From NCBI GenBank assembly GCA_014155875.1, contig JACEFZ010017824.1, forward strand, positions 87,501 through 151,500: a stretch of 64,000 bases of DNA, in the 5' to 3' direction. Positions 11,222 through 21,824 of the stretch are shown one piece after another. The notes below the pieces were generated by a model. That model made no database searches. It saw nothing but the letters and a program-made list of their open reading frames with translations, and was not told the origin of the DNA. The position numbers and the translations under genes were made by a program. The DNA comes from Cepaea nemoralis. Taxonomy: Eukaryota; Mollusca; Gastropoda; Stylommatophora; Helicidae. Within the stretch, counting starts at the first letter, position 1, and every line of letters starts with the position of its first letter.

Positions 11222-11612
11222 CCTGGACAATGACAGAAAAAGAGAAAAGAAAAATCACAACAACAGAAATGAGGTTCCTGAGAAGAATACTCAACGTATC
11301 AAGAAGAGATAAGATCAGAAATGAAGAAATCAGGACTAAAGTGGGGGTTAAAGCGGCACTAGATTTTATTAGAAAGCAGCAAGTCAAATGGTTTGGCCAT
11401 GCAAGTAGGTTACCAGTCAACAGCATACCACAACAAGCAATGATGTACAGACCAGATGGAAACAGAGGAAGAAGCCGACCACGTAAACGTTGGACGGAGG
11501 GAATAGCAGAGTCCATGGGAATATCGATATATGAAGCCCATAATCGGGCACTCTCACGAAGTTTATACTTCACCTCGACACCGCAAGGTACAAGAGGAAC
11601 ATGATGAGATGA
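11222..11612 (+). mobile_element. LINE-E C-terminal fragment, frame still open
   Basis: An open frame of 124 codons (11230-11604) encodes the region after the reverse transcriptase core: 'EMRFLRRILNVSRRDKIRNE', then 'VKWFGHASRLP' and 'RGRSRPRKRW'. These blocks are typical of RTE-like polyproteins. It is the best-preserved LINE-E piece here; its 5' end is truncated. Confidence 0.75.
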
Positions 11613-11682
11613 GTAGATAAGATCATCACTTGCATCGTCCTTTACCCTGCAAAGTGGTGTGGGTGTTCATGCCTCTTCACAG

Positions 11683-11941
<259 letters not shown>

Positions 11942-11959
11942 AAGAGAGTATATATGTAT

Positions 11960-12405
11960 GTATTCGTTGAGGTCCCAGTAATCATCCATTCGTTGAGACT
12001 CAGTAATCATTCATTCGTTGAGACCACGGTAATCATTCATTCGTTAAGATCCAGGTAATCATTCATTCGTTGAAATCCAGGTAATCATTCATTAAATAAG
12101 ACCGAGATAATTATTCATTCGTTGAGACCCAGGCAATCAAGCATGTCTTGAAACCCAGGTAATTATTCATTCCTGGAGACCCAGGTAATGATTCATCCGT
12201 TTAGACTCCGGCAATCATGCATTTGTTGACACCCAGATAATCATTCATCCGTTGAGACCCCGGCAATAATGCATTTGTTGAAATCCAAGTAATTATTCAT
12301 TCCTTGAGACCCAGGTAATCATTCATCCGTTGAGACCCCGGTAATCATGCATTTGTTGAAACTCAGGTAATCATTCATCCGTTGAGACCAAGGTAAGCAA
12401 ATGAC
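11960..12405. repeat. 26-bp minisatellite, about 17 copies
   Basis: The unit contains 'AATCATTCATTCGTTGAGAC' and repeats every 26 bp with substitutions increasing along the array. Confidence 0.85.
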
Positions 12406-12524
12406 CCAATTACATGCTTTAGACGCAGTTGGCGTGTCCTAGTTTTATAGATCAATCGTCACCAGGAGGTGATGTAGTCAGTATTATACCGCCCACCTTT
12501 GCTTCCCAAGAATTGCCAGATACC

Positions 12525-12648
12525 AACTTTAGGCTGGGTCGATCTGGGGGGCCTAGGTCAATTAAACAAATTCTAACCCGCCCCGATACGAAGCAACCCA
12601 TGTTCACTTGGCTGGTAGGCAAGGTCTAGCCACTACACTACCGTCCCT
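12525..12648 (-). mobile_element. SINE-N copy
   Basis: The minus strand reads a tRNA-like head 'GGTAGTGTAGTGGCTAGACC' and later the family's 'GACCTAGGCCCCCCAGATCG' and 'ACCCAGCCTAAAG' body. Confidence 0.55.
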
Positions 12649-13365
12649 AACTGCCTATTTGTTGAAAGTTTATAAAAAATGTGAGAACCCTAACTTTGTA
12701 CAATTTAAAATCCCAGCCAGTCATCAGTACTTAATAATTAATTTAAGAAACGAAACCGCTGAACTAGAGATAGATATCCCTCACATGCAAAGTCCTAACC
12801 TTTTTAACCTTTAACTAAATTGTAAATGCTCAAAACTGCAACACATAAAATGCAACGAAATTGCAACTTGTAAAAAGAAAATATACCAATTATTAAACTC
12901 ATGAAAACGTTTAGACAGGTATATTTGCATACATGTGTACGTGTAGTAAGTACATTTGTGATAGCGTGATTGCCGGCAATCGACCGATTTCGCACGCTCT
13001 GCATACATATCAAAGATACAATTTCACAAGATGAAAGGTAGTGAAAATGTGTAACTCGTGATCAGTGTATGATATAATGGTTCGCACTTTCCGTGCTCTC
13101 ATTTCATGATGCCCATTGGGGCTACAAACATTTCACTGACTTTTCACAGTTGACGAATTAGCTTTATTATTTATTTAGATCTCGCGAAGATAGAATGCAG
13201 GATTCATGTTAAGAAATTAATATTGGTTACAGACGAGCAATTAGAGTTGACGCAGTGTAGCAAATCAGTGCATGAGATTAGTAGGACAATGAGTTTATGT
13301 TCCATCCCCATTTGTGTGGATTTCTAGGTGGAGGGTATGTCTGGGGCCAAGCCAGTCTCATAAAA
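12649..13365. other. No feature recognised
   Basis: AT-rich sequence with short frames only; nothing supported on either strand. Confidence 0.45.
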
Positions 13366-13370
13366 TGAAT

Positions 13371-13402
<32 letters not shown>

Positions 13403-13420
13403 GTGCCATGCCGATAAATG
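13371..13420 (-). mobile_element. Extreme 5'-truncated LINE-A end with (ATG)n tail
   Basis: Only about 20 bp of LINE-A remains ('TTATCGGCATGGCACATGA' on the minus strand), followed by about ten ATG units. It shows how a LINE tail can look like a stand-alone microsatellite. Confidence 0.6.
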
Positions 13421-13564
13421 AATATCAAAGACATCCGTAAGAATGTCAAGAAGGATGTTGAATGTGGATCCTAATATTCTACGTGTGGCGTTCGGTCACA
13501 GAAAAATAAATGTTTACATCAATGTCTGTTAAATTGCACGTAATTTCGTTTACGTTCATCATCA

Positions 13565-13845
13565 TCATTGCAATCATTGGCATTATTGTCATTAGCATCA
13601 AGTGCCTTTCCATTTAGCTTGCCCACGTCGCACTATTTCTAACTGATTGTATAAATCATATGCTGATGCATTCCCATGCTATCACGAAAAACCGTCAAGA
13701 ACTTTGTTTCTCCCTGTCTGCGTATGTCCCTGTGTCCATTAATCTTTCCTGCTGATACAATGTTTCATCTCCTGAATATATGGTCATAAATGCTAACACC
13801 TCTTTCTGATGTTTGTGATCAGTTGTCTTTGTTTGTTAGCTCTTT
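13565..13845 (-). mobile_element. Degenerate LINE fragment
   Basis: It shares 'CTCTTTCTGATGTTTGTGAT' (plus-strand text) and the overall order with the LINE copy at 38757-39025. It also has a short CAT-repeat edge at its 3' end. Confidence 0.4.
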
Positions 13846-14009
13846 CTATAACACTTAACCTAATTCAGCTAGCTTGTGTAAGGGATGTTCACCATCTTCT
13901 TCAGCCCAGATGACTTTTGCGGTAGGGGATTTATGTGACAGTGTTTTATGTAGTGTGCAAGAAATAATTGCATTTTTAACGCCCTTACATTACTATTGAC
14001 AAATAGATA

Positions 14010-14136
14010 AGGGTGATGATTATGATGATGCTTATCATGATGACCATGATGATGATAATGATGATGGTGGTAGTGAGGGATATCGATGGTTGTGGTTATA
14101 ATAATGAGAAGAATTATGATGCTGATGACGGTGATT

Positions 14137-14203
<67 letters not shown>
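14010..14203. repeat. (GAT)n microsatellite
   Basis: An imperfect GAT-rich start becomes a pure run at about 14136-14202. Poly-Asp or poly-Met frames here are artefacts. Confidence 0.95.
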
Positions 14204-14205
<2 letters not shown>

Positions 14206-14254
14206 TTTCAGACGGAAACTTTCTTAGTTGCTTTATATTTATTATTATTATTAG

Positions 14255-14500
14255 ATTATGCTTGTCCCAGTAGCTGCTACTTTAACAATCTTTATCTGAA
14301 GCAGCTGTTACTTAAAATATCTTTATCTGAAGGAGTTGTTACTTTAACAATCGTTAACTGCACGAGCTGTTACTTTAACTATCTTTATTTGGAGCAGCTG
14401 TTACTTTAGCTATCTTTATTCCAAGTAGTTATACAAGTACAGAAAGTAGTACCTTCGCAGACAGCTCTTTCTTTAATTATCTTTATCCCCAGCCTCTGTT
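14255..14500. repeat. 31-bp minisatellite, about 8 copies
   Basis: The unit includes 'CAGCTGTTACTTTAACTATC' and repeats every 31 bp with moderate divergence. Confidence 0.8.
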
Positions 14501-14784
14501 CCTTTAACTATACTGTATATGTTAACCCCAGCCAGCCTGCATATGCCACCTATGGGGGAAGACCGTAGCACTAATGCGTTAATCGAGTGTGCAATGAAAA
14601 TAATTTAGCACGAGAAGATTACACTTGCAGAGGACCACTTTGGATACATTTAAGCGCGTTGGGTATATTGTGTTAGCCTGCATAATGTTATAGACCAATG
14701 ATCGCTCGGTGGATATTAGTTCCGTAATGTTATAGACCAATGATCGCTCGGTCAATGATATTAGCTCCGTAATGTTTTCTCTCT

Positions 14785-15012
14785 GGTTTAGCGGTTACAC
14801 GACTTTCTCCGTAATCTCGTATACTCTCGTAAGTAACGTGACGTTGCGCGAAAATAGGTAGTGGTTCTCTCCACGTCGGTACCTTAGGGGTATTTGAGCC
14901 GGTCGCTCAGAAAGCATGGCAAACTACTGAGCGTAAGATTGCCAAGAAATCAACAATCACATGAAAGATGCTGAGGTTGACAGCGATGTCCTGTAAAGAA
15001 TATGGGGAAAAA
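14785..15012 (+). mobile_element. SINE-G copy inside 45-bp satellite
   Basis: A degenerate tRNA-like head is followed by 'GGTCGCTCAGAAAGCATGGC' and 'CAGCGATGTCCTGTAAAGAA'. The satellite continues on both sides. Confidence 0.65.
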
Positions 15013-15156
15013 ATGTTTACGGACCAATGATCGCTCGGTGGATATTAGCTCCATAATGTTATAGACCAATGATCGTTCGGTCGATGATGTTAGCTCCATA
15101 ATGTTATAGACCAATGATCGCTCGGTGGATTATATTAGCTCCATAATGTATTAGAC

Positions 15157-15603
15157 CAGTGGTTCTCAACCTTTTTTGGCCCATGCCCCCCTTCACCATA
15201 TTTTCAGAACGTCATTCCCCCCTTCCTATAAAAAATTTGGCCCGTGCCCCCCCCCCCCCCTTTCACCGTATTTTCAGAACGTCATTCCCCCCTTTCATAT
15301 TTCCTATCTAAAAATCCCCCCACCCCTACACAGTATACGTAAAATGTAAGGTAAATTTAATAGCACATACTAAAACAAGTCTAGACATCCACATAAAACA
15401 TGATTTGTGGGTCTACTGATTTTATAAAATGAATTTTAGAAGGATGAGACGTACTTAACTGTAAAGTATGAAGGGGAAAACAATATCAAGTAATTGGTTC
15501 TTGTATTAACACGATATTGAAATGGTCTTCATTCCCCCCTGGAAACCCTAAAATTCCCCCCTGGGGGTGGGGGGGGGGATTCCCCACCGTTTGAGAACCA
15601 CTG
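15157..15603 (+). mobile_element. hAT-type MITE copy 1 (447 bp)
   Basis: The terminal inverted repeats are CAGTGGTTCTCAACC and TTTGAGAACCACTG. A perfect 8-bp duplication TATTAGAC lies at 15149-15156 and 15604-15611. Near the left end a block of about 65 bp is tandemly duplicated. The middle shares 'AACAAGTCTAGACATCCACA' with the other copies. There is no transposase, so it is non-autonomous. The 8-bp duplication and CAGnG ends are hAT superfamily hallmarks. Confidence 0.92.
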
Positions 15604-16084
15604 TATTAGACCAATAATCGCTCGGTGGATGATAATAGCTCCATAATGTTATAGACCAATGATCGCTCGGTGGATGATAACAGCTCCATAATGTTATAGA
15701 CCAATGATCGCTCGGTGGATGATATTAGCTCCATAATTTTATAGACCAATGATCACTCAGTGGATGATATTAGCTCCATAATTTTATAGACCAATGATCG
15801 CTCGGTTGATGATATTAGCTCCATAATTTTATAGACCAATGATCGCTCGGTGGATGATATTAGCTCCATAATGTTATAGACCAATGATTGCTCTGTGGAT
15901 GATATTAGCTCCATAATTTTATAGACCAATGATTGCTCGGTGGATGATATTAGCTCCATAATGTTATAAACCAATGATCGCTCGGTGGATTATATTAGCC
16001 CCATAATATTAAAGACCAATGATCGCTTGGTCGATGATATGCTCCATATCATGTCGGCCGCCTTCACTCCCCATGCCATTTCAT

Positions 16085-16200
16085 GATACCCACCTCAGAC
16101 TCGGTCGCCCTGGCAACCCAGATTAAATGTATAAACCAGCCTCAATGAGAATCCGAATCCATGACCTTCGGAATGGTCGCCCATGGGGCTAGCCACTTCT
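16085..16200 (-). mobile_element. SINE-like tRNA-derived fragment
   Basis: Minus-strand text 'GGATTCGGATTCTCATTGAG' and 'GTGGCTAGCCCCATGG' look like a diverged tRNA-type promoter head, nearest to SINE-N. Family assignment is weak. Confidence 0.35.
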
Positions 16201-16227
16201 CCAACTTCTACAGTAGACTGCCTGAAT

Positions 16228-16460
16228 ACTTGAATAAAGGCCAGTTTCCGTGGTGAAGTGGGTACGTTGTTTGCCTCGCGCTTCGAAGGTTATTAGGTTC
16301 GATTCCAGGGCTACCACATTCGGTTCAGGAGAGCAATTTTCTAGGAGACTCATGGTGGTCATGGCTGGAGCTACGGAGTTCGTGCTATGGCCAAGGCTTT
16401 GGGCAGGTCGCTCTGTGGCAAGAGACCGAGTTATGTGGGGTGAAACCCGGTGAAATGAAG
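16228..16460 (+). mobile_element. SINE-J copy (tRNA-derived)
   Basis: It has an A-box-like 'CCGTGGTGAAGTGGGTACG', a near-perfect B-box 'GGTTCGATTCC', then 'GAGACTCATGG', 'CTACGGAGTTCGTGCT' and the 3' end 'CCCGGTGAAATGAAGTCGAT'. Other copies are at 30690-30930, 35205-35445, 38268-38495 and 56208-56830. Confidence 0.8.
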
Positions 16461-16914
16461 TCGATATTCTTGCTTTTTAATCCCCCACACCCCCATCACC
16501 TCTTCCCCCCTTTCCCTTATTTAAAGATTACTTGAATACTGTACGTGAAAGATCAAAACTGGAGCACAACATAAGTTTATGAAGCGCAACAGTACTAAAA
16601 TTAGGTCAAGGTGGTGGGTTTAAACACACTGAATTTGGGTACAGAAATTGGTCCTACCTAAATATGAATTAATACATTTATAATAAGTGCAGGCACTTTT
16701 ATATTAAACGGTGACTTACAACGATTCTCATGTTAATTTACTCAAAGTGTCTCCCCGTGACAAATCAGTTCTCGTGTAAGATTGCATTTATTATCAGCAT
16801 CTTCGTCACTGGCACAATATGAGACATGGAGGTCGGTTATTGAAAATAAGTGCCAAATCGCTTTTTAGTTACCTGTACCCCTTTACATGTGCTAGAAACA
16901 AAAGAACAGAAGCA

Positions 16915-17015
16915 TCAGTTTAGTTACCTCTGAAGTCGTAGCAGGCTCACCTGATAGTGAGGGACACTGGTAATAGGGAAAGCTGATCCACAAAGAAACA
17001 TCAGCCCTGTGCACT
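16915..17015 (+). mobile_element. SINE-O 3' fragment
   Basis: It matches the 3' half of SINE-O ('GTGAGGGACACTGGTAATAG') and lacks the tRNA-like head. Confidence 0.5.
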
Positions 17016-17018
17016 AGA

Positions 17019-17175
17019 AGTATAGGGTGTATTTTTAATAACTGTGCAGTGTTTGAAAATATTGCCGGTCCAAGTTTTGTATTTTATGTTGCATGAACTT
17101 TACAGAGAGTGAAAACAAAACTTGGACCTACAATATTTTCAAAAATGCACAGTCATTAAAAATACACCCTATACT
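17019..17175. mobile_element. Foldback/MITE-like inverted repeat
   Basis: The arms, about 61-62 bp at 17019-17080 and 17115-17175, are reverse complements with few mismatches, separated by a 34-bp loop. The ends read AGTATAGGGTGTATTT and its complement. It abuts a CTG/CTA microsatellite. Confidence 0.8.
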
Positions 17176-17177
17176 GC

Positions 17178-17209
<32 letters not shown>

Positions 17210-17251
17210 CTGCTACTGCTACTACTGCTACTGCTGCTGCTGCTGCTGTTG

Positions 17252-17283
<32 letters not shown>

Positions 17284-17305
17284 GCTACTACTACTACTAC
17301 TACTG

Positions 17306-17370
<65 letters not shown>

Positions 17371-17371
17371 G
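17173..17371. repeat. (CTG)n/(CTA)n microsatellite
   Basis: Mixed TGC/TGT triplets grade into about 90 bp of nearly pure CTA. Poly-Leu, poly-Thr and poly-Ser frames are artefacts. Confidence 0.95.
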
Positions 17372-17734
17372 TACCTAGGTTTCTTCAATGTCCTGTTTCA
17401 ATCTTCGTATTTCCCGACCCCTGTTTCTTCTTCCTAGAAACATGCCTTCCCTGATTATTCTGTCCAAGCCATTGTGAAGCCTTATAAGTCCAAAGTATTT
17501 CAATTTTCGAAACATGATGCAGTTTATGAGCTTGTATTCTTCTATGTTCACATTTTATATAATATCAGTATTTCTCTTCTTCTTCCTCTGTCACAAGTAT
17601 TCAACGTTGCTATTCTATTCCGGTCTCGCTTGGGGAATTTAGTTCGCGTTTCATTAATCTCAATTTAGACAGTTAAATCTTCTATCAGCTTGCCAGCCTT
17701 GCTCTTCATTAAAGAACAACTGATTAAATGGTTT

Positions 17735-17844
17735 CGTCGTCCCCACAAATCACTTCGCCGTCACCACAAATCACTTCGCCGTCCCACGTATGCATTATAT
17801 TTATCCAACGTGGCTCTTTGTAGCTAATGTTACCAGGGCACTCT
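17735..17844. repeat. Compound templated insertion (inverted minisatellite + inverted LINE arm)
   Basis: 17735-17787 (53 bp) is the exact reverse complement of 19069-19121 in the minisatellite 1.3 kb downstream. 17788-17844 (57 bp) is the exact reverse complement of 17849-17905 just downstream. Confidence 0.88.
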
Positions 17845-17905
17845 CACAAGAGTGCCCTGGTAACATTAGCTACAAAGAGCCACGTTGGATAAATATAATG
17901 CATAC
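17788..17905. repeat. Perfect 57-bp palindrome with 4-bp loop
   Basis: Arms at 17788-17844 and 17849-17905 match base for base around a CACA spacer (17845-17848). The sequence can extrude as a cruciform or form a long hairpin if transcribed. Confidence 0.95.
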
Positions 17906-18593
17906 AGGGCGAAGGGAAAGACCACTTAAAAGATAGAGTGATGGCATCAGGAATAACCTTGGATAGATTAGTACTAACTTACAAATTGCAATGGAAAGAG
18001 CACATAAAAGACCCTTACATCTCCCCAAACACTTCGTTGAGATAAACTGAGAAAGAGAAGAAGAAGGCGACGAAGAAGAGCATGTTCACTATATTCTAAA
18101 ACCTTGTATGTAACTTTTTAGTTCAATATCCCCGATTTTCTTATAACATCAATGCGAAATGGTGTGCATCACGTAATAAGTTCACATGTCTGGTTACCTA
18201 GCAACAGACCTCAAATGTCCTTGGTTCGAAAGTTTCCTAAGGTACCAAGGTCAGCGGCCATGCTGGCGAGTAAACGAGTTAATGATTAGTTTGTCGTCTG
18301 TGATAACACCAGCGGGACGTTATGTGAAAATCCAGCTTTCGCTTGTTCAAATAATGTGGAATAAACATTAGTCGAAGACTGACAAAAGACAACTCCCAGG
18401 AACAGACCAAGACGTCTTTGAAGTGGGCTCAACAGCGGAAAGGTTATCAGATTAGACGTCCGAACAGCCAATCTGGACTATAAGACGGCTGGCGGTGTTT
18501 CATTGTTTAGTTGATGATCCCAACCGATTGTCTTGTGGATTTGTAATATGAAACGATGTCGACAAGGTGGGTAAAGAGAGGGGGGGGGGGGGG

Positions 18594-19850
18594 TGAAGTG
18601 GTTTGTGGGGACGGAACGGCGAAGTGGTTTGGTGGGACAGCGAAGTGATTTGTGGGGACGGGACGGCGAAGTGGTTTGGTGGGACAGCGAAGTGATTTGT
18701 GGGGACGGGACGGCGAAGTGGTTTGGTGGGACAGCGAAGTGGTTTGTGGGGACGGTGAAGTGATTTGTGAGGACGGGACGGCGAAGTGATTTGGTGGGGC
18801 GGCGAGGTGGTTTGTGGGGACGACAAAGTGGTTTGGTGGGACAGCGAAGTGGTTTGGTGGGACAGCGAAGTGACTTGTGGGGACGGGACGGCGAAGTGGT
18901 TTGGTGGGGCGGCGAGGTGGTTTGTGGGGACGACGAAGTAATTTGTGGGGACGACGAAGTGATTTGTGGGGACGGCGAAGTGGTTTGCTGGGGCGGCGGG
19001 TGGTTTGTGGGGACGACGAAGTGGTTTGGTGGGCGGCGGGTGGTTTGTGGGGACGACGAAGTGGTTTGGTGGGACGGCGAAGTGATTTGTGGTGACGGCG
19101 AAGTGATTTGTGGGGACGACGAAGTGATTTGGTGGGACGGGGACGGCGAAGTTGTTTGTGGGAACGACTAAGTGGTTTGGTGGGATGGCGAAGTGGTTTG
19201 TGGGATGGCGAAGTGGTTTGGTGGGATGGCGAAATGGTTTGTTGGATGGCGAAGTGGTTTGGTGGGACGGTGAAGTGGTTTGGTGGGATGGCGAAGTGGT
19301 TTGTGGGATGGTGAAGTGGTTTGGTGGGACGGCGAAGTGGTTTGTGGGATGGCGAAGTGGTTTGGTGGGATGGCGAAGTGGTTTGTGAGATGGCGAAGTG
19401 GTTTGTTGGGATAGCGAAGTGGTTTGGTGGGATGGCGAAGTGGTTTTTGGGAACGACCAAGTGGTTTGGTGGGACGGCGAAGTGGTTTGTGGGATGGCGA
19501 AGTGGTTTGGTGGGACGGCGATGTGGTTGAGTGGGATGGTGAAGTGGTTTGGTGGGACGACGACGTGGTTTGGTGGGATAGCGAAGTGGTTTGGTGGGAC
19601 GGCGAAGTGATTTGGTTGGATGGCGAAGTTATTTGTGGGGACAGCGAATTGGTTTGTGGGGACGGCGAAGTGGTTTGTGGGGACGGCGAAGTGGTTTGGT
19701 GGGGACGGCGAAGTGGTTTGTGGGGAGGGCGAAGTGCTTTGGTTGGTGGGCGAAGTTATTTCTGGGGATGGCGAAGTGATTTGTGGGAACGACGAAGTGG
19801 TTTGTGGGGACGGCGAAATTGTAATGTGGGAGGTGGGGAAGAGATAGAAG
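18594..19850. repeat. 20/21-bp minisatellite, about 60 copies
   Basis: The unit is close to GAAGTGGTTTGGTGGGACGG, with 20- and 21-bp forms and GATGGC, GGGGACGAC and ATTTG variants. It is strongly G-rich on the plus strand. The long antisense frame at 18507-19460 (repeating NHFAVPP-like heptads) follows from the 21-bp period and is not a convincing gene. Confidence 0.93.
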
Positions 19851-20200
19851 AGGAGGGGGTTCAGCGAAGTTGTTTTGAGGGAAGACAGAATAGTTTGGAC
19901 TAGAAGACGAAGTAATTTGAGGGTCGGCTGTAGTTAAGTTCGATCGATCCAAAATTGTTGTGAGAATAAAAAAGCAGCCAGCCGGCATTATAATTATCAC
20001 GACACCTGCCGAGAACGTTTTGTTCTGTAAAAAGGTAACGCTGGCACCATACACCCAACAGACCTGGCGTGGATGGAGGAAATGTACTTTGTTTACTATA
20101 TTCTAGGAAATACCTGACATTTTGTCAGATAGACACTGGAGAAGCTTTTAACAGTGATTAGCAGCATTCATTCCTATCCTTGACATGTCTGCCGCCAATT
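19851..20200. other. No gene recognised
   Basis: The array decays here. 'GCACCATACACCC' at about 20042-20055 resembles the SINE-N 3' end, but no full element is visible. Confidence 0.4.
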
Positions 20201-20206
20201 GCCTTA

Positions 20207-20232
20207 ACAGACAGACAGACAGACAGGCGGGC

Positions 20233-20310
<78 letters not shown>
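20207..20310. repeat. (GACA)n microsatellite
   Basis: About 25 ACAG units with a GCGG interruption near 20227. Confidence 0.95.
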
Positions 20311-20311
<1 letters not shown>

Positions 20312-20741
20312 TCTAAGGAACAATTTTGGACTATCTCGATATCGAAGATTACCAATCTAAAAAAACGACACCAACTATGGCGATATCGGTTGCAGTGTTA
20401 TCACGGGCAGTGTTATCACACTGACGAGAGCCCCGATAATTACACACATACACGTAAACACACACACAGCGCAGCCAAGCAGGACTGTAAACACACAGAG
20501 GAGAAATCGAAGCAACTTATATTTCTGAATGTGCAGATAGGGGAGGAGGGGGTCATGGATGGTGGGAGGGGGGAGAGATTTTGAGTCAAGATAAGTCAAA
20601 ATGTATCATTTCAGAAAAGAAACGAGGCTTGGTAATGTTAAAAATTCGGTTACTGAACTTACAAACTGGCATCGACATGGTTTTATTTTTTTATTTAATT
20701 CTAATTATTGGGTATGGCTATTATGTATTTTGTGCACGTGT

Positions 20742-20811
<70 letters not shown>

Positions 20812-20830
20812 GAGAGACAGAGAGAGACAC

Positions 20831-20898
<68 letters not shown>
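20742..20898. repeat. (TG)n-(GA)n-(GACA)n compound microsatellite
   Basis: A TG run is followed by GA, then ACAG, then a long GA run. Confidence 0.95.
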
Positions 20899-20899
<1 letters not shown>

Positions 20900-20902
<3 letters not shown>

Positions 20903-21520
20903 CAGAAAGAATTAATGACAGATTAATAAAATGAGGAGTTTATGGGCAAAGCTGCAGGAGACAGCAAAAGACACCCTGTTGTGAGTTGGTTGGGGGAACT
21001 ATGTCCCAAAAAAGGTACAGGGCAAACAAACAGACACCATTTGTTTAGATTTGGCTTCAGTTCTGTAAGAAATCCCCAGATATTAAAGCCGGACAAACAA
21101 AGTTAAATATCATTAGAGATTTCTTTTAGTTTGAACATCAGACAAAAGCTAACTGCATTGTTCTTCCACGTGCGAGTTGATTTTTGTCAAGAAGCGACAT
21201 AACTCGGGATATTCCCAACGTGCTCTGTCCTCGTTTTCAACAACCGGCAAAGAGCCCAAATTCAAATGGTAACAGTTGCCGTTTGATTCTGTGTCCGTTG
21301 GCCTTTCCTCTACTACTCTGATCCTAATCTACGGAACTATTCTCTTCAGCCATGATGATTTATCTATTCTTCCACACTCTACACATGTTCCAGAATATAG
21401 TCGTTATTTATCCCCAGATAGATTCAAATCTTCGTCCGTACAGGTGACCAGGCCTATATTTTACACACTTGGCCATCCACCCGTCATTACAATGCTGATA
21501 CTATAATTAGAGTGGTGTTT
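20900..21520. other. No feature recognised
   Basis: Unique-looking sequence without a supported gene, RNA or element. Confidence 0.4.
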
Positions 21521-21524
21521 AAGA

Positions 21525-21735
21525 ATGGTAATTACCACCATCGTGACAGGTGGAAAATCAGTCGAAAAAAGAGGCAAAGGCAGATCAATAGAAATGACAT
21601 TGAATGGACTGAGACGTTCGCATGGAGGAAAATCATCAATCAACAGAGTTGATCCTGAGCACCAGAAACCGAGATCTGTAGAGAAACATGAATATCCACG
21701 GCAGATGGCGGGGCACCAGATGATGACAAATTATA
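21525..21735 (+). mobile_element. LINE-B 3' fragment
   Basis: It matches the copies at 26870-27345 and 37513-37802. Protein-level blocks 'RRSHGGKSSINRVDPEHQK' and '..RSVEKHEYP' precede a short GATGATGAC tail. The frame is damaged. Confidence 0.65.
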
Positions 21736-21824
21736 GCCGTGTCATTGAACTGCTCTGGATGTGTCGTATACTAATCGATATAGGAAAGTAACTTAAATTT
21801 ACGCTCAGATAAGAAACAGCGGTC

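Larger units (their letters stand above)
14690..16045. repeat. 45-bp satellite array, interrupted twice
   Basis: The unit contains 'TTATAGACCAATGATCGCTC' followed by GGTGGATGATATTAGCTCC-type sequence. Spacing is exactly 45 bp in the undisturbed part (for example 15641 to 15686). SINE-G lies inside at 14785-15012 and a hAT MITE at 15157-15603. Because 45 is a multiple of three, the minus strand shows a 15-residue repeat frame at 15753-15974, which is not a gene. Confidence 0.92.
17706..18065 (+). mobile_element. LINE-E 3' end carrying a 110-bp inverted insertion
   Basis: LINE-E sequence runs at 17706-17734 ('GATTAAATGGTTT') and resumes near 17841 ('CTCACAAGAGTGCCCTGG'), the next expected part of the element. 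It continues to a GAAGAA-type tail near 18065. Between them is a foreign segment made of inverted sequence (17735-17844). Confidence 0.72.

Noticed and set aside
15753..15974. Minus-strand 15-residue repeat protein
   Set aside because: Follows from the 45-bp satellite unit.
17093..17454. Poly-Leu, poly-Thr and poly-Ser frames
   Set aside because: Translations of a CTG/CTA triplet repeat on both strands.
18507..19460. 317-codon antisense frame with NHFAVPP-like heptads
   Set aside because: Explained by the 21-bp minisatellite period; interrupted where 20-bp units occur.
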